Assembly: GCA_030152275.1 (NCBI GenBank)
Contig: JASLHF010000238.1
Coordinates: forward strand, 1-24,056
Direction: 5' to 3'
DNA from: Acinetobacter sp.
GTDB lineage: Bacteria; Pseudomonadota; Gammaproteobacteria; Pseudomonadales; Moraxellaceae
Length of the DNA stretch: 24,056 bases
Shown one piece after another: positions 1 through 7,097 of this stretch. A program made the position numbers and the translations under genes. The notes beneath the pieces are model-generated. The model did no database searches. It saw only the letters and a program-made list of their open reading frames with translations, and was not told where the DNA came from. The stretch's first letter is position 1. Each line of letters opens with the position of its first letter.

Positions 1-37
1 ATTCCAACAAACTCCGGATGGAGTTTTTACTTACAGG

Positions 38-436
38 ATGCCCGCTGTGAAAAGCAACAGACCTGTCAATTTGTCCATGGGTCAAGTTTTAGACGTAAAC
101 TTAAAATCCCCTGTGGCTATTGCATCAATTTTACACCGTCTATCAGGTGTTATCGTATTTTTACTCGTACCGGTCCTTCTTTGGATTCTCGACAAATCAT
201 TGTCTTCGCCTGAAGGTTTTGCGCAAGTTCAAGAAATCTTTAGCGGTTTCATTGTACGTTTTGTCGTATGGGTATTTGTAGCCGGCTTAATCTATCACCT
301 TATTGGCGGTATTAAGCATCTACTTGCAGATCTTGGCGTTGCTGAAGAACTTCAAAGTGGTCGTGTCGCAGCTACTATTTCATTGATCTTGTCTGCAATC
401 GGTATTGTTGCAGCATTTGTATGGATTGTTCTCTAA
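38..436 (+). CDS. sdhC: Succinate dehydrogenase cytochrome b556 subunit
   Basis: Inner-membrane anchor subunit of succinate:quinone oxidoreductase (complex II); with SdhD it holds heme b and forms the quinone site. The protein has 132 residues. Three hydrophobic segments lie near residues 26-52, 70-92 and 110-132. The family signature SILHRLSG at 30-37 supplies the Ser30 and Arg34 equivalents of the E. coli quinone-site residues. His87 in YHLIGGIKH matches the E. coli heme ligand His84. The ATG at 38 aligns well with the E. coli N-terminus (VNL follows at the same distance). However, AGGA at 35-38 overlaps this codon and sits eight bases before an in-frame GTG at 47, so GTG 47 is a possible start. 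SdhC is first of sdhCDAB; the promoter must lie left of the window. Family assignment is firm. Confidence 0.96.
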   Translation: MPAVKSNRPVNLSMGQVLDVNLKSPVAIASILHRLSGVIVFLLVPVLLWILDKSLSSPEGFAQVQEIFSGFIVRFVVWVFVAGLIYHLIGGIKHLLADLGVAEELQSGRVAATISLILSAIGIVAAFVWIVL

Positions 437-801
437 TGAAAAGTGCTACAGGTTTAACAGGATCAGGTTCACGCGATTGGTTTATCCAGCGCGTAAGTGC
501 CGTTGTATTGGCTGTTTATACTATTGTTGTGCTGGGTTGGATTCTTTGCCACGGCGGTTTCAACTTTGAGCAATGGTATGGCTTTATGATGACAACACCA
601 ATGAAGATTTTATCTTTATTGTCTGTCTTATCTCTTGTTGCGCATGCTTGGATCGGTATGTGGCAAGTATTCACTGACTATGTGACTACTCGTCAAATGG
701 GTCCTTCAGCAAACGGTCTGCGTTTGGTGCTGACTTCTGCAGTAATCATTGCAGTATTTGCATACGCGATCTGGGCGATCCAGATTTTTTGGGCAAATTG
801 A
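436..801 (+). CDS. sdhD: Succinate dehydrogenase membrane anchor subunit
   Basis: Second membrane anchor of complex II, completing the heme b and ubiquinone site with SdhC. I place the start at the ATG that overlaps the sdhC stop as TAATG, giving 121 residues. An ATG 15 bases upstream (421) is in frame, but would add only five residues and overlap sdhC more. Three membrane helices are visible, near residues 16-38, 53-77 and 94-118. The signature HAWIGMWQVFTDYV starts at His70, equivalent to E. coli heme ligand His71. Asp81 and Tyr82 match the E. coli Asp82/Tyr83 pair near the quinone. The overlap implies translational coupling to sdhC. Confidence 0.95.
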   Translation: MKSATGLTGSGSRDWFIQRVSAVVLAVYTIVVLGWILCHGGFNFEQWYGFMMTTPMKILSLLSVLSLVAHAWIGMWQVFTDYVTTRQMGPSANGLRLVLTSAVIIAVFAYAIWAIQIFWAN

Positions 802-813
802 TAGGAAGATATC

Positions 814-2712
814 ATGGGCGCTATAACCCCTAAAGAAGATTACACAAATATTCCACACCAAACTTTCGATGCTGTCATCGTTGGCGGTGGCGGTTCAGGT
901 ATGCGTGCTTCTTACCAACTTGCTCAAGCTGGTTTGAAAGTTGCGGTACTGACTAAAGTATTCCCAACTCGTTCACACACTGTAGCAGCGCAGGGTGGTA
1001 TCGGTGCATCTCTTGGCAACATGCAAGAAGATAACTGGCACTATCACTTCTACGACACTGTTAAAGGTTCTGACTGGTTAGGCGACCAAGACGCAATCGA
1101 GTTCATGACTCGTGAAGCGCCTCAAGTTGTATATGAGCTTGAACACTTGGGTATGCCGTTTGACCGTAACGCTGACGGTACAATTTACCAACGTCCGTTC
1201 GGCGGTCACGCTGCAAACTATGGTGAAAAACCAGTTCCACGTGCATGCGCTGCTGCTGACCGTACAGGTCACGCGCTTCTTCATACGCTTTATCAAAGCA
1301 ACGTGAAAATGGGTACTCAATTCTTCGTTGAATGGATCGCGCTTGATCTTATTCGTAACGAAGCAGGCGATGTGCTTGGTGTAACTGCAATTGACCAAGA
1401 AACAGGTAAAATCGCAGTATTCCAAGGTAAAGCAACGTTGTTCGCTACTGGCGGTGCTGGCCGTGTTTACCGTGCATCAACTAACGCATATATCAACACT
1501 GGTGACGGTCTTGGTATGGCAGCTCGTGCAGGCATTCCATTGCAAGATATGGAATTCTGGCAATTCCACCCTACAGGTGTTGCGGGCGCAGGCGTATTGT
1601 TGACAGAAGGCTGCCGCGGTGAAGGTGCGATCCTTCGTAACGATGCGGGTGAGCCGTTCATGGAACGCTATGCACCGACACTTAAAGACTTGGCGCCGCG
1701 TGACTTCGTATCACGTTCTATGGACCAAGAAATTAAAGAAGGTCGTGGCTGTGGTCCTAAGAAAGACTACATCTTGCTTGATATGACGCACTTGGGTGCT
1801 GACACAATCATGAAACGTCTTCCATCTGTATTTGAGATTGGTAAGAAATTCGCGAACGTGGACATTACTAAAGAGCCAATTCCTGTAGTGCCTACAATCC
1901 ATTACCAAATGGGTGGTATTCCTACAAACATTCATGGTCAAGTGGTTGTTCCAGTTGCTCGTGAAACAGAAGCTTTGGTTGCGAACTACAACAAAGACAC
2001 TGATGTATATTCTACCAATGCGGGCGATCGTGATTTCACTAAACCTGTAAAAGGTTTCTATGCAATTGGTGAATGTTCATGTGTATCTGTACACGGTGCA
2101 AACCGTTTAGGTACAAACTCACTTCTTGACTTGGTTGTATTTGGTAAAGCAGCGGGTGAACACATTGTTGACTACGTCACTAAACACCATGGTGATGAGT
2201 ACGCTCCACTTCCAACAACTGTGCTTGAAAATACACTGAAACGTGTTCGTCATCTTGATGAATCAACTTCAGGTGAAAATGCTCAAGAAGTTGCTGACGC
2301 AATTCGTGACATCGTTCAAGATCACGCTGGTGTATTCCGTACATCTGCACTTCTTGAAGAAGGTGTAAAACAAATTCTTGCGATTGAGCCTCGTGTGCGC
2401 AATATTCATTTGAAAGACAAATCTAAAGTATTTAACACTGCGCGTGTTGAAGCTCTAGAAGTTGAAAACTTGTATGAAGTTGCTAAAGCGACACTTATTT
2501 CTGCAGCTGCACGTAAAGAATGCCGTGGTGCGCATACAGTGGTAGATTTCGAATTGCCGCCTGATCATGCTGACTACCCATATGGCCGTCGTGATGATGA
2601 GTGGATGAAACACACATTATGGTTCTCTGTAGATAACCGTCTTGAGTACAAGCCTGTACGTTACAAGCCTTTATCTGTAGACGCTATTCCACCTAAACCA
2701 CGTACATTCTAA
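814..2712 (+). CDS. sdhA: Succinate dehydrogenase flavoprotein subunit
   Basis: Catalytic subunit that oxidises succinate to fumarate and passes electrons through covalently bound FAD to SdhB. It has 632 residues, somewhat longer than E. coli SdhA (588). The dinucleotide-binding motif GGGGSG lies at 24-29. The covalent flavin histidine is His55 in RSHTVAAQGG. HPTG at 251-254 and Arg295 in APRDFVSR match the substrate-binding and proton-delivery residues of the family. The motif HGANRLGTNSLLD lies further on. AGGAAG at 803-808 gives a good ribosome site five bases before the ATG. Codon use is strongly biased (GGT, CGT, AAC), as expected for a highly expressed gene. It sits 12 bases after sdhD and 14 bases before sdhB, in one operon. 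Confidence 0.98.
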   Translation: MGAITPKEDYTNIPHQTFDAVIVGGGGSGMRASYQLAQAGLKVAVLTKVFPTRSHTVAAQGGIGASLGNMQEDNWHYHFYDTVKGSDWLGDQDAIEFMTREAPQVVYELEHLGMPFDRNADGTIYQRPFGGHAANYGEKPVPRACAAADRTGHALLHTLYQSNVKMGTQFFVEWIALDLIRNEAGDVLGVTAIDQETGKIAVFQGKATLFATGGAGRVYRASTNAYINTGDGLGMAARAGIPLQDMEFWQFHPTGVAGAGVLLTEGCRGEGAILRNDAGEPFMERYAPTLKDLAPRDFVSRSMDQEIKEGRGCGPKKDYILLDMTHLGADTIMKRLPSVFEIGKKFANVDITKEPIPVVPTIHYQMGGIPTNIHGQVVVPVARETEALVANYNKDTDVYSTNAGDRDFTKPVKGFYAIGECSCVSVHGANRLGTNSLLDLVVFGKAAGEHIVDYVTKHHGDEYAPLPTTVLENTLKRVRHLDESTSGENAQEVADAIRDIVQDHAGVFRTSALLEEGVKQILAIEPRVRNIHLKDKSKVFNTARVEALEVENLYEVAKATLISAAARKECRGAHTVVDFELPPDHADYPYGRRDDEWMKHTLWFSVDNRLEYKPVRYKPLSVDAIPPKPRTF

Positions 2713-2726
2713 TTGGGAGAAGTAAG

Positions 2727-3434
2727 ATGAGTAGAGGTACTCGTACATTTAATATCTACCGCTACGATCCTGATAAGGATAAAGCACCGTACATGCAAAC
2801 TTTTAAACTAGAGCTGACTGATAAGCACCGTATGTTGCTTGATGCGCTTCTAGCATTGAAAGTGCAAGACGAATCTTTAACGTTCCGTCGTTCATGCCGT
2901 GAAGGTATTTGTGGTTCTGATGGTGTAAACATCAATGGTAAAAACGGTTTAGCGTGTCTTTGGAACCTAAACGACTTACCTGAGACGATTACTATTCGTC
3001 CGCTTCCAGGTCTTCCTGTAATTAAAGACTTGGTTGTAGATATGAATCAGTTCTATGATCAGTATGACAAGATCCATCCGTTCTTGATCAACAATCAGCC
3101 TGCGCCTCCTAAAGAGCGTTTACAGTCTCCTGAAGAGCGTGAACACCTTGATGGTTTGTACGAATGTATTCTTTGTGCATGCTGTTCAACTTCATGCCCA
3201 TCATTCTGGTGGAACCCGGATAAATTCTTGGGCCCTTCAGCATTGTTGAACGCATACCGTTTCATCATTGACTCTCGTGATACAGCAACTCAAGAGCGTT
3301 TGGCTCGTCTTGACGACCCATTCTCGCTATTCCGCTGTAAAGGCATCATGAACTGTGTATCTGTATGTCCTAAGGGTCTTAACCCAACTAAAGCAATCGG
3401 TCACATCCGTAACATGCTTTTAGATCTAGGTTAG
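2727..3434 (+). CDS. sdhB: Succinate dehydrogenase iron-sulfur subunit
   Basis: Electron-transfer subunit linking the SdhA flavin to the membrane quinone site; 235 residues, close to E. coli (238). The N-terminal ferredoxin fold carries the [2Fe-2S] ligands Cys57, Cys62, Asp65 and Cys77; the Asp replacement is also found in E. coli. The C-terminal part carries Cys147, Cys150, Cys153 and Cys214 for [4Fe-4S], and Cys157, Cys204 and Cys210 for [3Fe-4S]; all ligands are present. A purine-rich GGGAGAAG sits ahead of the ATG. It is the last gene of sdhCDAB and is followed within 20 bases by a strong terminator, so the next gene, sucA, needs its own promoter. Confidence 0.98.
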   Translation: MSRGTRTFNIYRYDPDKDKAPYMQTFKLELTDKHRMLLDALLALKVQDESLTFRRSCREGICGSDGVNINGKNGLACLWNLNDLPETITIRPLPGLPVIKDLVVDMNQFYDQYDKIHPFLINNQPAPPKERLQSPEEREHLDGLYECILCACCSTSCPSFWWNPDKFLGPSALLNAYRFIIDSRDTATQERLARLDDPFSLFRCKGIMNCVSVCPKGLNPTKAIGHIRNMLLDLG

Positions 3435-3450
3435 TAGATTCAGCAGTGAG

Positions 3451-3479
3451 AAAGCGCACCGAACGGTGCGCTTTTTTTT
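3451..3479 (+). terminator. Rho-independent terminator of sdhCDAB
   Basis: A perfect ten-base-pair stem (AAAGCGCACC with GGTGCGCTTT, loop GAAC) spans 3451-3474 and runs into eight T at 3472-3479. It starts 16 bases after the sdhB stop. Confidence 0.93.
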
Positions 3480-3670
3480 GTCTTTAAAATAATGCTGATC
3501 AAATGAAGGGTGGGGTGCTGATAATAGCTTGAGGGTATCAAATGATGGCTGAAATTGATGAATTGCCATAAAAATGCAATATGACAGCTGCAAAATGCCG
3601 AAAGGACGGCTGGCGGATGAACAATTATTGATGCAAAAACGCTTTTGGCCTTTAAAAGGCGGTTTAAAAT

Positions 3671-3683
3671 GTTATCATATAAC
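3671..3683. promoter_or_regulatory. Zur-like operator (GTTATCATATAAC)
   Basis: The sequence matches 11 of the 12 defined bases of the gammaproteobacterial Zur core GTTATA-N-TATAAC and is preceded by AAAAT as in extended Zur sites. The only mismatch is C for A at position six. No gene with an obvious zinc role starts beside it, so function is inferred from sequence alone. Confidence 0.4.
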
Positions 3684-3689
3684 GAACAG

Positions 3690-3722
3690 AGGGGCGTAGA
3701 TGACAGTATCACGCTCCTTTTT
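3690..3722 (+). terminator. Terminator-like hairpin in the sdhB-sucA gap
   Basis: AGGGGCGT (3690-3697) pairs with ACGCTCCT (3711-3718), eight pairs with one G-T wobble and a 13-base loop, followed by five T at 3718-3722. The sdh transcript already has a terminator 240 bases upstream, so this one may serve a short transcript starting between the two. Confidence 0.5.
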
Positions 3723-3750
3723 GTTAAGCTGATTTTTGCAATGTAGACTT

Positions 3751-3780
3751 TTGTCTAAATTGAAAGATCATTTTTTATAA
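3751..3780 (+). promoter_or_regulatory. Candidate promoter for sucABlpd
   Basis: TTGTCT at 3751-3756 and TTATAA at 3775-3780 are separated by 18 bases and lie downstream of the second hairpin. The match is moderate. If used, it would give a leader of about 470 bases before sucA. Confidence 0.3.
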
Positions 3781-3838
3781 AGCACCATAGCTTAGTTGAT
3801 AATAGTGCTATTGTATTTAGCAGTTTTATGGGAGGTAT

Positions 3839-3877
3839 ATGTCAAAAAAATCAATTGAAAAAGCGAGAACGTGTTAG
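3839..3877 (+). CDS. Possible 12-residue leader peptide ahead of sucA
   Basis: The ORF reads MSKKSIEKARTC. It has the best ribosome site in the gap, GGGAGG at 3830-3835, but with a spacer of only three bases. Its end overlaps a 68-codon GTG ORF (3871-4077). I do not recognise it, and it could be a chance ORF behind a purine-rich patch. Confidence 0.2.
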   Translation: MSKKSIEKARTC

Positions 3878-4069
3878 CATTTAAAACACCGTTATTTGCA
3901 AAAAATGAACTTCAAATACGTACATTTTTTCAACAATTTAGATGCTGCAGTCGTTATATAAATAAGGTTTACGCAGCGGCTGAAAGTCGATTTAGAAAAG
4001 GTAAAGCGCCAGAATTATTTTTTCTAAGACGATTTGCAAAAAATTGCCCGGTTTTGGTCGGGTATAACC

Positions 4070-4171
4070 ATGAGTAATGATGCCGCTGAGGGGCGTTATT
4101 GTTCATTAATCACATTGGGTATGCCTAATGTAGTGATAACGCGCCTCAAGGCAAATGCCTATGGGGACTAA
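4070..4171 (+). CDS. Possible 33-residue ORF covering the sucA leader hairpin
   Basis: An ATG at 4070 opens a 33-codon frame (starts MSNDAAEGRYC, ends KANAYGD) that spans the whole first stem-loop. It stops with TAATG at 4169-4173, where a 14-codon ORF (4171-4215, starting MSCYQFD) begins. The ribosome site is weak. Ribosome passage through this frame would melt the hairpin, so it could be an attenuating leader peptide. No family is recognised. Confidence 0.2.
   Translation: MSNDAAEGRYCSLITLGMPNVVITRLKANAYGD
4081..4153 (+). ncRNA. Structured leader of sucA, stem-loop I
   Basis: GAGGGGCGTTAT (4088-4099) pairs with ATAACGCGCCTC (4136-4147) at 11 of 12 positions. Above an asymmetric internal loop, an apical stem ACATTGGG/CCTAATGT (4112-4119/4124-4131, one G-T pair) closes the tetraloop TATG. 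TGCC/GGCA (4081-4084/4150-4153) can extend the base. There is no T-run, so it is not a simple terminator. I do not recognise a known riboswitch class. Confidence 0.5.
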
Positions 4172-4195
4172 TGTCATGTTACCAATTTGACATTA
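4169..4195 (+). ncRNA. Structured leader of sucA, stem-loop II
   Basis: A perfect eight-pair stem, TAATGTCA with TGACATTA, encloses an 11-base loop. It lies 16 bases after stem-loop I and about 60 bases before the sucA start. The flanks repeat ACTAAT on both sides. It could equally act as a DNA dyad for a regulator. Confidence 0.45.
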
Positions 4196-4258
4196 CTAAT
4201 CATGGGTTCGCTTAAAAAGCATCCTGAAATGTTTTTGCAATAGGAAATGGGTCCACAA

Positions 4259-7081
4259 ATGCAAGAAGTTGCTGACGCACTGCGTCTTGACACTGAACTC
4301 TCCGCTGACAGTGCAGCGTATATTGAAGAACTTTATGAACAGTATTTGACGGCTCCGGACTCAGTGGAAGCTGACTGGCGCGAATACTTCGATAAATTCC
4401 CTAAAGGTGATCAGCCGCACAGCAATGTGCGTGAGCAATTCCTATTATTAGGACGTAATTCAAACCGTGTTCAGCCAGTCGCACAAAGTGCAGTGAGCTC
4501 TGAGCATGAACGCCGTCAAATCGGTGTATTACAGCTCATCGCTGCGTACCGTAACCGCGGTCATCAAAAAGCAAAACTTGATCCATTAGGTTTGGCTAAA
4601 CGTGAAATCGTGCCTGACTTGGATCTTGCTGCGCACGGTTTAACTCAATCTGATTTAGACACTCCATTTAATACTGGCAACTTGGCCATCGGCAAAGCAG
4701 AAGCAACACTGGGCGAAATGGTTCAGGCGATGGAAGCAACTTATACCGCTTCAATCGGTGCAGAATACATGCACATTGTCGATACCAAAGAAAAACGCTG
4801 GATTCAACAGCGCCTTGAAGGTACACGCGGTCAATTCGGCTATACCGCTGAACAGAAAAAACACGTACTTGAGCGTTTGACTGCTGCTGAAGGCCTTGAA
4901 AAATATCTTGGCAACAAATTTGTTGGCGCAAAACGTTTTGGTGTCGAAGGCGGCGAATCATTTATTCCTATGGTGAATGAACTGATTCAGCGTGCAGGTT
5001 CTGTTGGCTGTAAAGAAGTGGTTATCGGTATGCCTCACCGCGGCCGTTTAAACCTTCTTGTGAACATCATGGGTAAAAACCCAGCTGACCTATTTGGTGA
5101 GTTCGAAGGTAAATCACTGAACAAAAAAGGTTCAGGTGACGTTAAATACCACCAAGGTTTCTCTTCAAACGTAATGACTCCAGGCGGCGAAGTTCACTTG
5201 GCATTAGCGTTTAACCCATCTCACTTGGAAATCGTTGGACCTGTAGTTGAAGGTTCTGTACGTGCTCGCCAAGTACGCCGTAAAGACATTGGCGGTGATG
5301 ACGTATTGCCAATTATTGTTCACGGTGATGCTGCATTTGCAGGTCAAGGTGTAAACCAAGAAACCTTCCAAATGTCACAAACGCGTGGTTACACCGTGGG
5401 TGGTACAGTTCATATCGTTGTAAACAACCAAGTGGGCTTCACAACTTCTGATCCACGTGATGCACGTTCTACAGAATACTGTACTGACATCGCGAAAATG
5501 ATCCAAGCGCCGATTTTCCATGTGAACGGTGATGATCCAGAAGCGGTGTTATTTGTTTCTCAATTGGCACATGACTTCCGTCACACATTCCGTAAAGATG
5601 TTGTGATTGATATGTTCTGCTACCGCCGCCGCGGTCACAACGAAGCGGACGAGCCGGCTGCAACTCAGCCAATGATGTACCAAATCATCAACAAAAAGCC
5701 GACAACCCGTACGCTGTATGCTGATCAGCTAGTACAGCAAGGTGTGCTTGACCGCGCTGCTGCTGATGCAATGGTTGAACAATATCGTTCTGACCTTGAA
5801 GCAGGTAAACACGTTGCGAATGCGCTTGTTTTAGAACCAAATACTAAAATGTTTGTGGATTGGAAACCTTACCTAGGCCACGAATATACAGACAAATGGG
5901 ATACTACTTTCCCAATCGAACGTCTGAAAGAGCTTGGTGCGAAAATGCGCGAGCTTCCAGAAGGCTTCGTCATGCAGCGTCAGGTTGCGAAAGTGATTGA
6001 CGACCGTCTGAAAATGCAGACTGGTGAAATGCCGTTGAACTGGGGTGCTGCTGAAACTTTAGCTTATGCATCTATCTTAGACGAAGGTTTCCTTGTTCGT
6101 TTAACAGGTGAAGACGTTGGCCGTGGTACTTTCTCACACCGTCATGCGAAACTTCATAACCAAGTGGATGGTTCAACTTACATTCCATTATGTAACTTGA
6201 AAGAAAACCAACCACGTACTGCAATTTATGACTCATTATTGTCAGAAATGGCAGTATTGGCATTTGAGTACGGTTATGCAACAACTCTTCCTAAGAGCCT
6301 TGTGATTTGGGAAGCGCAATTCGGTGACTTCGCGAACTGTGCGCAAGTTGTAATTGACCAATTCATCGCTTCTGGTGAAACCAAATGGGAACGCGTATGT
6401 GGTTTAACGATGCTTCTTCCACACGGTTTTGAAGGTCAAGGTCCTGAGCATTCATCAGCTCGTTTAGAGCGTTTCTTACAGTTATGTGCTGAAGAAAACA
6501 TGCAAGTGATCACACCGACTACACCAGCGCAGATTTACCATGCGATGCGTCGTCAAGCACTTCGTCCGATTCGTAAGCCAATGATCGTGACTTCGCCTAA
6601 GTCGCTTCTTCGTCACAAACTTGCAACGTCTACATTAGAAGAACTTGCAAATGGTTCATTCCAAACTGTGATTGATGAAATCGACAACATCAACAAGTCA
6701 GACGTAACACGTCTTGTACTTTGCGGTGGTAAGGTTTACTACGACTTACTTGAAAAACGTCGTGAAAAAGAATTGAACAACACTGCAATCGTTCGTATTG
6801 AACAATTGTATCCGTACCCAGAAGCACGTCTTGCTGAAGTTCTAGCTCAATATCCAAACGTAACTGAATTGGTTTGGGCGCAAGAAGAACCGAAGAACCA
6901 AGGTGCATGGTTATTCATCGCTCCGCGTCTATATGACGATGTGATGAAAGCGGGCAAACAAGTTCGTATTAGTTATGCAGGTCGTGAAGCTTCTGCTGCA
7001 CCGGCTTGTGGTTCACCATATTTGCATGCAAAACAACAAGCTCAGCTCGTAAATGATGCTTTAGCTATCGTAGCTGAATAA
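4259..7081 (+). CDS. sucA: 2-oxoglutarate dehydrogenase E1 component
   Basis: Thiamine-diphosphate-dependent decarboxylase of the 2-oxoglutarate dehydrogenase complex; it transfers the succinyl group to the lipoyl arm of SucB. From the ATG at 4259 it has 940 residues, near the E. coli length (933). MQEVADALRLD aligns with the E. coli N-terminus from this Met. An in-frame ATG at 4247 directly abuts AGGAA (4242-4246), which is too close for a normal ribosome site; from 4259 the spacing is 12. Start 4247 would add four residues. The N-terminal docking helix (IEELYEQYL) is present. HGDAAFAGQGVNQETFQMS followed by NNQVGF (about residues 353-400) forms the thiamine diphosphate/Mg motif. GMPHRGRLN and FGDFANCAQVVIDQF are further E1 signatures. 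It is first of sucAB-lpd. Confidence 0.97.
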   Translation: MQEVADALRLDTELSADSAAYIEELYEQYLTAPDSVEADWREYFDKFPKGDQPHSNVREQFLLLGRNSNRVQPVAQSAVSSEHERRQIGVLQLIAAYRNRGHQKAKLDPLGLAKREIVPDLDLAAHGLTQSDLDTPFNTGNLAIGKAEATLGEMVQAMEATYTASIGAEYMHIVDTKEKRWIQQRLEGTRGQFGYTAEQKKHVLERLTAAEGLEKYLGNKFVGAKRFGVEGGESFIPMVNELIQRAGSVGCKEVVIGMPHRGRLNLLVNIMGKNPADLFGEFEGKSLNKKGSGDVKYHQGFSSNVMTPGGEVHLALAFNPSHLEIVGPVVEGSVRARQVRRKDIGGDDVLPIIVHGDAAFAGQGVNQETFQMSQTRGYTVGGTVHIVVNNQVGFTTSDPRDARSTEYCTDIAKMIQAPIFHVNGDDPEAVLFVSQLAHDFRHTFRKDVVIDMFCYRRRGHNEADEPAATQPMMYQIINKKPTTRTLYADQLVQQGVLDRAAADAMVEQYRSDLEAGKHVANALVLEPNTKMFVDWKPYLGHEYTDKWDTTFPIERLKELGAKMRELPEGFVMQRQVAKVIDDRLKMQTGEMPLNWGAAETLAYASILDEGFLVRLTGEDVGRGTFSHRHAKLHNQVDGSTYIPLCNLKENQPRTAIYDSLLSEMAVLAFEYGYATTLPKSLVIWEAQFGDFANCAQVVIDQFIASGETKWERVCGLTMLLPHGFEGQGPEHSSARLERFLQLCAEENMQVITPTTPAQIYHAMRRQALRPIRKPMIVTSPKSLLRHKLATSTLEELANGSFQTVIDEIDNINKSDVTRLVLCGGKVYYDLLEKRREKELNNTAIVRIEQLYPYPEARLAEVLAQYPNVTELVWAQEEPKNQGAWLFIAPRLYDDVMKAGKQVRISYAGREASAAPACGSPYLHAKQQAQLVNDALAIVAE

Positions 7082-7097
7082 CAGGAGATTCTTAAAA

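Larger units (their letters stand above)
3480..4246 (+). other. sdhB-sucA intergenic region
   Basis: This 767-base gap holds no gene of convincing length. From left to right it contains a 13-base dyad (GCCTTT-A-AAAGGC, 3648-3660), a Zur-like box (3671-3683), a second terminator-like hairpin (3690-3722), a possible promoter (3751-3780), a run of overlapping tiny ORFs (3839-4215) and two strong stem-loops (4081-4153 and 4169-4195) before sucA. Most of it is AT-rich. The structured part close to sucA probably forms the 5' leader of the suc mRNA. Confidence 0.7.

Noticed and set aside
1078..1425. 115-codon - strand ORF opposite sdhA
   Set aside because: Antisense shadow of sdhA, with no ribosome site or domain.
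3440..3712. 90-codon - strand ORF in the sdhB-sucA gap
   Set aside because: It runs through the sdhB terminator and the Zur-like box, has poor residue composition and no recognisable domain; most likely chance.
3871..4077. 68-codon GTG ORF as a stand-alone gene
   Set aside because: No ribosome site of quality and no domain; mentioned only as part of the overlapping leader ORFs.
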